Assembly: GCA_001599595.1 (NCBI GenBank)
Contig: BCHH01000008.1
Span: forward strand, 2,481,712-2,545,711
Length of the DNA: 64,000 bases
Direction of reading: 5' to 3'
Origin: Beverwykella pulmonaria
Lineage: Eukaryota > Ascomycota > Dothideomycetes > Pleosporales > Melanommataceae
The translations under genes and the position numbers were made by a program. Under the pieces are notes generated by a model that saw only the letters and a list, made by a program, of their open reading frames with translations, did no database searches and was not told the origin of the DNA. How positions within the stretch are numbered: the stretch's first letter is position 1; every line of letters begins with the position of its first letter. This document shows, one piece after another, positions 56,724 through 64,000 of this stretch.

Positions 56724-59494
56724 TTATGAGGAGTTGTTATTTGGCATGCTGAGACCAGCACCGCCCCTGATCATCGATGTATTGGCCAAATATCCAGGAG
56801 TTGCATTATTTGGGATTCGTGGAACAGACGCCAGGTTATTGCTAGGGAGATTGAACTTTGGAGGCAGCGGCTGTGCTGGTGGTGGTGGCCTTGGGGGAAG
56901 GTGAGATGGCGTTCCCCACTTGGCAATACTGCTCTGCGCCGGGACCGAAGACGTGCTGGATTGGGAAGAGCTCGTGTGAGTTGCTGCCATTTGCGACGAC
57001 GCAACCTGGGGATTTGGAGAAAATGTTGGATTGTTTGGCTTGGCGGGAACAGAATTGCTACTGTGCATACTTTGAGGTGAACCAAATGCTTGTGTATATG
57101 CAACCGGAGGGCTCGGCCGCACCATCTGACTAGCCGCTGGCATTTGGTAATTTCCATATCCATTCATGCCTTGCGTTGGTCCTGGCGACATATTTGGTTG
57201 CATTTGAAATGGTGCATTACGCGTACCTGGTATAAAAGCCTGGCTTTGTGGATTGAACTGTTGCCGATTGAAGCTCCCAGGGAGGGGATGTTGATTGCGA
57301 TTTGGCTTACCATTGTAGGGAGAGGCTGGGAATTGTCCGTAAGCGTACGATCCAGGCACTGGGCCTTGATTGGGAGCAGACATGGGCCGATTTCCGGGGC
57401 CGTTCTGGGCGTAAAGTGGTTGGGCCATAGGATATGAAGGCTGTTGATTCATTTGTGGCCAACCTGAATTGATGGGCATAGGCTGAGGTTGAGGCTGAAA
57501 CGTTTCTTGGTAGGATGCCATAGACGGATTCGCCATCTTCGGGGTCACCTGTGATGGCATCGCTGCTGACTGGAATGACTGCATACCTCGTTGGAAATCG
57601 GTGGATAAGTCGTACCCATTCTGCACGGAAGGATAAGTGGGATAAGCCATGGGAGCGGTTGGAGGCTGATACTGCGGGCTGGACCATCCGTAGGAAGGTT
57701 GCGCATCCGGCGGCATCATCGCCGGATATCCGTTGTTGTACGTTGGCGGAGGTGAGACATTTGCGTTCATTCCGGGATATTGAGGGTTTTGCATCGGTCC
57801 AGGGAAACCCCCATAGTAGACTGCATTGTCCCCGCCGTAGCTAGGAACGGCATACTGCTGTGGGTAGTAGGCATTGAAGCGGGAACGGGCTTCGAATCCG
57901 TCATCGTCGTAATTGCGCTGCTTCTTGTTCTTCTTCTTGCCAGAAGCGGAGCTTGATCTTGACGTATCCTTCTCTTCACCAGATCCAATAGCTTCGGTCG
58001 ACTCACTCTCCCCATTCTCGGAGTTACCGAAGATTCGTTGTCGAGCTTCTCGATACCTAGCCTCTCGCTCTTCTCGGGTAAGCGCAGACTTGTCTTTACC
58101 GTCGGTCTCATCGTTTCCACCATCGCTTCCACTCGTGCCACCCACCTCGGACGTAGTCTTGGAAGGGTTCTCAGAGTTCGCCGTTGTGTTAGTTCCGGAT
58201 TTATCGTCTCCACGGCGCATGATCTTACGTGCGGGGAGATCGACCGGGGGTGTGCTAGCATTCTTCGAGGAGACAGGTAGCCCTGACAGAGGAGGAGGGC
58301 TACGAGGTGGTCAGTACAACACGGGAAATAATTATTGTAATTTGCTTACATTCTGCAATACGGGGTTCTGGTAATTTTAACTCCAGTCAATGTGGTGTCA
58401 ACAACGTGACCAAGCAAGTAGTAGTCCGCAAGCCGATGTGCAAGCATCCTGTAGAATGTGTTGAAGTTGGGTAGAGACAGTTCATTCTCGCTATGCACTA
58501 TTAGCATCTATTGTGGTGATTGGGGATTGTCATTTGCGACTTACCGAGAATCTTTGATGAAATCAATGAAATCCTGCTCGATTTTCAGTACAAATAGACG
58601 ATCGCGCGGGGATTCCAACGCCTCGATGAGTTTTTCATCAGGAATAGCCGGTAAGTTTTGCGGACCGGCCACCGTTTGCATGCCATTGATACCGTTCGGT
58701 GGCTGATTGGGGTCATAAAGCGTATGCGGGCTATTGGCATTGACGATTGGAAATCTCCCAGGCGGAGCAGCACCCCGGCGAGGGAGTGGGCCTATGACTG
58801 CGATTTCATGTAATTGGTCGCTGAAGGCACGAGCAACGCCACTATCAGACCCGACTCGAGAGTCAGCAGCAACCGAATCTGGTGGAGAAGCGACGTCTTC
58901 CTCTTCAACGGCTCTCAAGCTGGCGCTGTCGTCTGGCCGAATCGATTCTTTCTCGTCCAGGGCAAAGGTGGTCGCGGATGCAATGCTCTTGCCGTCAAGG
59001 CTCGGTGGTTTGGCCGAGCCATCAGACGATGACAGCTGCGTAGTACTATCCTCCGCAGCCGGGGATTTGACCAATGCGATTGCTGGGCGTGACTTCTCTG
59101 ACTCATCCTCTTTGGAGCCTGGTTGGAAGGCAACTTGTTGGCCGGTAGTGTTGGCCCACTGTCCGGTTCGGGTAGCCATATTACCAACGTTTTCCTTCTC
59201 CTTCGTGATTTTCTCCTCCATGTCTTCAACACGCACCTGTGGTGCATCACATTTGCTAGGTGGAGACGAGTTGGGGCCTTGCAAATGAACTGTGGGATGT
59301 GGAGGCGTAACGGGCGATTTGACTGTGGGTGGTAGCTCCTTGGAATGTGAAGGTTTGTAACCAGACGCTGCAACCTGTAGAAGGAAGGGTGAGCCGAATG
59401 AGCGCACGACGGATGGCTGGAATAGAGAACTTACCTTGGCAAACGACAGCTTCGCCTGAGACTGCTCCATAGGCACCGAGGACGTGGACGTCAT
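56724..59494 (-). CDS. R3H-SUZ domain RNA-binding protein
   Basis: Minus-strand exons 59494-59435, 59374-58545, 58490-58350 and 58299-56724 encode about 868 residues. The centre holds an R3H domain (about residues 270-335): DRLFVLKIEQDFIDFIKDS, PNFNTFYRMLAHRLADYYLL, VDTTLTGVKITRTPYC. A SUZ-like motif follows (KIMRRGDD, then LTREEREARYREARQRIFG). The N-terminus is Ser/Thr-rich. The C-terminal 350 residues are Pro/Gln/Asn/Tyr/Met-rich and low in complexity. This architecture is shared with animal R3HDM1/2 and fungal Rbs1-like proteins that bind single-stranded RNA in the cytoplasm. Intron 1 is in frame with no stop, so skipping it would add 20 residues. The start at 59494 gives MTSTSSVPMEQSQ. 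Confidence 0.9.
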
Positions 59495-60328
59495 TGTGAG
59501 GATGAGGATTGCAGAGGCGCTGTTCAAATAAGAATCAAGACGCGATGCAGATGGCTTCAGCGTCTATGTGAGACTGGCTATCGGTCTAGGCGAGGCAGAT
59601 TGGGGAGATTGGGGAATGTGCTTGGCAGGCACTTTTGCAATCGAAACGGCAAATGCCCTACCTTTTAGGTTTGTGAAGAGGAAGAATTCACCAAGCTGAA
59701 CGCCGCAAAGCCGCAAATTGAGGTGGGCCGTGGACCGCCAAAGGAAGGAACCAGGTCGAAGTGATGGACGGTATCTCAGGAAATAGGGTGCTCAAGGAAA
59801 GTCGAAGATACCAGGGCCAGAGAGCTGGACATGATGGAGTTTCGGCATTCGGTCGTGAGGTGGGAATCGAGGGAGAGGTACGGGGGTGCAGCAGAGGGCC
59901 GCGACGGGCGTGCGATGGTGCGGTCGGGACGGAGCAGCCTGGCACCGCGGGCGGGGTGCACCGGAGGCAGTGAGGTGAGAGTGAATTGGCGTGCGTGCCT
60001 GTCGAGAAGAGGCAGCGCGTCGCAGCGGAGGAGGAGATCGCGGGCGGGCGGGCTGTGGCGTGAGTGAGTGGAGGCGGCGGCCGTGGTGAGGGAGGGCGAC
60101 GACGGTGAGGGTTGCTGAGGGTGCGGTGCGATTTGGTGTGCTATTTTTCCGGCCTTGGCAATGGGCCCGTGCACCTTCCAAAGTATGCGCCGGGAAGCTT
60201 CCCGAACTAGACTTTTGTGTGTCACGTGCAAGGACATTCCTAGCTGAGCTCCGGTGCCTCCCTCTTCGCATTGCAGCTGCCAGGGCTACACTTTCCTCCC
60301 CATCGATTCACCCACCACCCAACACGCC
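59495..60328. promoter_or_regulatory. divergent intergenic region, R3H and zinc-knuckle genes
   Basis: The start codons are 834 bp apart. Strand bias is marked: the plus strand is purine-rich at about 59820-60120 and then pyrimidine-rich up to the zinc-knuckle start, as in fungal 5' leaders. Open frames here reflect this composition. Confidence 0.5.
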
Positions 60329-61618
60329 ATGTATCGCGGCCCTCCGCGCTCCAAGGCTTCAGCCAGCACGCTATGCCAGAAGTGCCTAAAGAGGGGGCAC
60401 TACAGCTACGAGTGTACCGTGACGACGCAACAGCGGCCCTACAAATCGCGTCCTTCTCGGACCCAGCAGCTCTTGAACCCAGACCTCAAACCGAAGCTGA
60501 CGACCGAAGTGCCCAATGACTTGCTCCGAAGGCAAGCATGGACCTTTTTGTGTTGCGTATGAGCAGAAAGTAGCTAACGTTTACCTAGGAAAGGTGTTGC
60601 CGACGAGCTGCTCGCAAAGAAAGACGAGGAACGTGGGGTCAAATCGGGGCACGTAGACGGCAAGCCTTCTCGCGGGCGCTCGCACTCTGTGTCCTCGTAC
60701 TCGTCCGACTCGGTCTCGTCCATATCGACAAACCGCTCGCTGTCGAGGTCCCCACCTCCGAAGGCCCTCGACGAGAATGACGCTCCGTCATTGCGCGGCG
60801 GCAAGCAAAGGTTAGGGAAGAGAGACAGACATTCCATATCATCAGCCTCAGACCGCTCGGAAAGCCCATATGAGATGCATGGGTCTGCAGACCGGAATAC
60901 CCGGCGACGAATGAGCTCGTTCAGCCCCCCAGAGAGGGGTAGACGACGGAGCAGGTCACGCTCTCGTCGCATGGACTTTCCTCAGGACATTGGCTCATTT
61001 CAGAAGGGAGCCAAACGGCCGCACTCGAAGGGCAAAACTAGAAGCAGGAGCAGGAGCATAAGTCACAGCAGACAAGGAGCATACCTGATGTCACACATTA
61101 GCAGAGACTCAGTGGGAAAACAGCCCGTCCGACCTTTATCCATATCGCGGTCTCGCTCAAGGAGTTCAGGTCGCATGGACATATCTGATGAACGCTATCT
61201 GTCACGAAACGGGGTAGCAAGAGCAGGACGCAGCCCAAGGAGAGGTTTACCCCCAGCACGGCATCTGTCTACTTCTAGGTCTCGGTCGCGGAGCCCAAGG
61301 GGCCGCAGACATGGAAGAGTGCCGAGGTCAAGGTCACCTCTTGGCCCCGCTCGCAGTCCCAGTCCGTATTCTCGAAGGGCACCTCTGCGATCCCCAAGCC
61401 CCTTCCGAAGTAGAAATGGTGGCCGCGGTCGTGGTGGAACGTATGGAGGGAGGGGCCGTGGCAGATCATACAATGGCGGTGATCGCCAATTTGAAAATGG
61501 ACGACCAGAACTTGGTTCAAGGGGCGCACCGCCAGCGCCGCCGCCGCAGAAAGAGCGCAGTCTTAGTCCATACAGCAAGCGTGTGGCACTGACAAGGCAA
61601 ATGCAAGGGGGTCGTTGA
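60329..61618 (+). CDS. CCHC zinc-knuckle SR-type protein (ZCCHC10-like)
   Basis: Exons 60329-60531 and 60589-61618 encode about 410 residues. The N-terminus carries one zinc knuckle, CQKCLKRGHYSYEC (C-x2-C-x4-H-x4-C), followed by the conserved stretch RTQQLLNPDLKPKLTTEVP and DELLAKKDEERG that marks ZCCHC10-type proteins. The rest is rich in RS/SR dipeptides (RSRSRSRR, SISRSRSRSSG) and ends with an RGG-like region (GGRGRGGTYGGRGRG). A nuclear RNA-processing role is likely. The intron begins with GC (AAG/GCAAGC) and ends TAG; no GT donor nearby restores the frame. The stop and the last exon are clear. Confidence 0.85.
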
Positions 61619-61948
61619 TTGGGATGGGAAACAGTCATTTGCAGCGGGACAGAGGTTGGATGGGCAAGCTGTAGTTTGTTTTGTAGTATTACATAGGTAT
61701 ACCCGGTGAAGGATCAACCCTTTGGTATCTGATAGTTTCCTTGCTCTGTAGCTTTCCTTCCTCGCTCTGCACCGGTGATGTAGCGCCTTCACCCCTTCCA
61801 TAATTCTCTGCTGAAAACAGTCCGTAGATCCAGCTCGCTTTATGGATTGTGCATCTTGGTATTCACCAGCGGAGATACCTGCATTGTTGTATCTTGCACT
61901 GTTATGCGTCTTGAAGTGTAGTAGTTGTCTGAGAGATTGATCCGCCCT
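61619..61948. other. convergent spacer, zinc-knuckle and Cwf18 genes
   Basis: 3' flanks of both genes. It may include a short terminal exon of the Cwf18 gene (see that entry). Nothing else visible. Confidence 0.45.
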
Positions 61949-62596
61949 TCAACTCACATCCTCGGCCGCCTCGTCCTCGTCCTCGTCCTCCCTCTTCCGC
62001 GCCGCCTCCTCTTCCTTTTCCTTCAAATGCATGACCTCGACCAACTCCTCGCCCTCCATCCCAACCTCCTCATCCTCGCCATTTTCCTTTCCATCCTTCA
62101 CAGTCCTCTGCTTCTTCTGTGCTTCGATGCGCTCTCTCACCATTCTCGCAATCGCGTTCTCGGTCCAGATGTCCACCGTCTTCAACTTATTCTCCAAATC
62201 GCGCTTCAAATCCCAATTGGGCTTCTTGGGCTGGAGCTTGAACAGATCAAGCGGCTTGTCCTCCTTCGTCTCCTCAGCCTGCGCTTTCTTGGTCTCGAGC
62301 GCGAGCTGGCCGGCCTTGTATTCGAGGGTCGAAGTTGCATCGGCGATTGGCGCGGCTTCAAAGCCCAGTTTTACGTTGCGCGTTTCGGGATCGTAGTTGC
62401 GGCCGCTGAGGTATGTTTTCGTGACAGGCTCTTCACTTACAGTGCGCGTGAGAGATGCAGAGTTCGACGAGCCTTCTTCTGAGGCGGCGGAGGGGTCATT
62501 GTCAGTTGGTGCTTGCTTCCTCTTGAGCGACTTGAGCTGTGCGAGGCGCGCTTTGCGGTCATTAGCGGCGGCGGCGAGCTTTTCGTGCGAGGACAT
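61949..62596 (-). CDS. cwf18: Cwf18/CCDC12-like splicing factor
   Basis: A single visible exon of 215 residues. The conserved blocks of the cwf18 family are present: KARLAQLKSLKRKQ at the N-terminus, LSGRNYDPETRNVKLGFE in the middle, and KPNWDLKRDLENKLKTVD with WTENAIARMVRERI in the C-terminal half. The end is strongly acidic/basic coiled coil (KEKEEEAARKREDEDEDE). The protein belongs to the Prp19-associated spliceosome complex. The ATG at 62596 gives MSSHEKLAAAAND; an upstream ATG (62668) would add 24 unrelated residues. The last codons contain a strong donor-like GAT/GTGAGT just before the stop, so a small terminal exon within 61850-61890 cannot be excluded. It is divergent from the PPR-like gene. 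Confidence 0.9.
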   Translation of the reverse strand: MSSHEKLAAAANDRKARLAQLKSLKRKQAPTDNDPSAASEEGSSNSASLTRTVSEEPVTKTYLSGRNYDPETRNVKLGFEAAPIADATSTLEYKAGQLALETKKAQAEETKEDKPLDLFKLQPKKPNWDLKRDLENKLKTVDIWTENAIARMVRERIEAQKKQRTVKDGKENGEDEEVGMEGEELVEVMHLKEKEEEAARKREDEDEDEAAEDVS

Positions 62597-62824
62597 TTTT
62601 CTCGGCAAGCAGTTCTTGGTCTTGGGAGAAGGTGTTGGTGGGGTCTCGATGTTCAGGTGTAGATCCAATTTATACTATGGTGGGAGACGGCGTTCGGAGG
62701 TTTCTCAGAGATCGACCGCAGATGTTCCTCGCTCAAAATTTATCCCGGGGCCCAGCACCTCATCGCAAACTCTTATCCACACCACACCATGGCTCGATGA
62801 AGGCCGCAGACCCGCCCTCCTCCC

Positions 62825-64000
62825 ATGCCCCGAGCCCGCATTCCAAATGCCAGGTTTCTCGCCAGCGCGGATTCCCCCTTCCTGCCGCCTCCCTTTCTCG
62901 CGCCGCGGCTCTTTCCCGCATCTCCTTTTTCCCCAGCCAGTGGGATACACCATGCAACGAAATGCATGCATATGCAGCAGAAAACTCAGAAAGAGGAGGA
63001 AGATAGGGCATGTGCGAGAAGCAGCCATGGAGGGCTGGCATTGTCTGGCCTGAGCAATTTGCGATATGCGGACATTTCCACCTTTGCTCGCCGGCAGGTC
63101 AGAGGCTATACTACATATCCAGCACCAATCGTCCGAAAGGTGGACTCGGAGGCCACACCAAGCACAAACAGAGCCAAAAGAACGTCAGATGTGCGAAAAG
63201 TCAATGCCTCATCAATTGAGGTGCACCTGCTGGACTTGCGACGACGGAGAGCTCTCGCGACTGAGCGCAAGCGACTTCAGACCATGTTGTCGTACGAAGC
63301 TGACGCAGATGCCGCGACGTTAATGCAGAGAGGACGATATAGGACTCTGCAGCGGCGGATATACAACCTCTCGCGTACGAAATTTACCGTCCTGGACATG
63401 AAACAAGGAAACACACATCTACAGGGTCGTCGACTGCTCTTTCAAGCCTTCTCTGCTGTAGCTCGCCGCGTGTACCCCGGCGCAAGAAGGAGCAGCTACC
63501 CGATCAAGATAAAACATGACCCTCAATGCAAGAAATGGTACTCTTCCGTCTTCTCGGGTACTGATACGCACGATGAAGAGCATGCGTGGAACAATTGGAT
63601 GGAACTGGACCAGGAAGCAAGAGATACGTCTTGGCATCTCTTGCTCCTCTACCTTGTAGAGCGCAAACCGGATCGTGGTCTACAATTCCTGCGCGTCATC
63701 GCACGCGACCCTTTTCTCAAGATAAACCCGACAATAATTGCCGATGCCCTCGAGATCTTAGCGAGGACGTACATCAAAGAGGAGAACGGGCGCGTTCGAA
63801 ACAAGGCAAACTTCGTACCAACCTTCTGCCACCTATTCCGCCAACATCTAGCCAACACCAAGACTATATGCACCCAGGACCTGTTGTTGAGCATTTCCCG
63901 CTTAGCCTACGCTGAGGATTTGAAGCTTGTTTATGATTTGATCCAAGACAAGGTCTTCTGGGGCTACGATACCCTCCTACACTATGCCAGCGCATTCGGC
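62825..64000 (+). CDS. PPR-like mitochondrial protein, 5' part
   Basis: One frame stays open from 62825 to the window edge (392 codons) with no stop, so the gene is truncated by the edge. The start region (MPRARIPNARFLASADSPFL) is basic and free of acidic residues at first, as in mitochondrial presequences. From about residue 160, helical, tandem-like segments follow: RYRTLQRRIYNLS, SWHLLLLYLVERKPDRGLQF, IADALEILARTYIKEEN, FVPTFCHLFRQHLANT, ICTQDLLLSISRLAYAEDLK. This pattern fits fungal pentatricopeptide-type proteins that act on mitochondrial transcripts. The family call is by resemblance. Other in-frame ATGs (about 62960 and 63284) are possible starts, and an unseen 5' intron is possible. 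Its start is 229 bp from the divergent Cwf18 start. Confidence 0.65.
   Translation, partial: MPRARIPNARFLASADSPFLPPPFLAPRLFPASPFSPASGIHHATKCMHMQQKTQKEEEDRACARSSHGGLALSGLSNLRYADISTFARRQVRGYTTYPAPIVRKVDSEATPSTNRAKRTSDVRKVNASSIEVHLLDLRRRRALATERKRLQTMLSYEADADAATLMQRGRYRTLQRRIYNLSRTKFTVLDMKQGNTHLQGRRLLFQAFSAVARRVYPGARRSSYPIKIKHDPQCKKWYSSVFSGTDTHDEEHAWNNWMELDQEARDTSWHLLLLYLVERKPDRGLQFLRVIARDPFLKINPTIIADALEILARTYIKEENGRVRNKANFVPTFCHLFRQHLANTKTICTQDLLLSISRLAYAEDLKLVYDLIQDKVFWGYDTLLHYASAFG

Overview
The window is a stretch of nuclear chromosome from a filamentous ascomycete (Pezizomycotina). The evidence is short GT-AG introns of about 45-90 bp with CTAAC/CTGAC-like branch points, fungal Zn2Cys6 regulators, a SepH-type septation kinase, an AspD/Cdc10-type septin, a CFEM protein, a Pth11/SAT4-like membrane protein and a GH94 enzyme of the fungal cellobionic-acid phosphorylase type. 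The class (Leotiomycetes, Dothideomycetes or other) cannot be fixed from this sequence alone. I rebuilt splice structures by hand for about 20 genes. Exon coordinates are in each entry.

Left part (1-20.6 kb): a Zn2Cys6/maltose-acetyltransferase fusion; mitochondrial ribosomal protein uL3m; a Zn2Cys6 regulator with extra cysteine modules (minus strand); a gene-poor gap with a decayed ORF at 7.9-8.7 kb; a Rud3-like golgin; bL32m and a Cdc10-type septin, divergently arranged; Lto1 and cytosolic methionyl-tRNA synthetase, divergent; and an FAD monooxygenase. Most of these are conserved housekeeping genes.

Middle part (20.6-40.8 kb): sparse accessory-like DNA holding a lipoate-protein ligase, a C2H2 protein, a TRI12-like MFS exporter and an intronless GH94 phosphorylase. 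Between them lie 2-4 kb gaps with gene relicts. The most unusual one is at 39.76-40.26 kb: a decayed reading frame made of four 72-bp (24-residue) tandem units carrying dibasic sites, with the repeat period broken to 73 bp exactly where the frame shifts.

Right part (40.8-64 kb): SepH kinase, a Pth11/SAT4-like protein, a short-chain dehydrogenase, a CFEM membrane protein, a candidate mobile unit (two 51-bp TG...CA direct repeats 1,358 bp apart flanking a small cysteine-cluster gene), an R3H-SUZ protein, an SR-type CCHC zinc-knuckle protein with a likely GC-AG intron, Cwf18/CCDC12, and the 5' part of a PPR-like mitochondrial protein that runs off the right edge.

Functional links are loose, as is normal for a eukaryotic locus. 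Two mitoribosomal proteins, lipoate ligase and the PPR-like protein serve mitochondria; SepH and the septin serve septation; Lto1 and MetRS serve translation. I see no biosynthetic cluster and no defence system. The best candidates for something undescribed are the decayed 24-residue repeat gene and the 51-bp-repeat-flanked cysteine-cluster gene.
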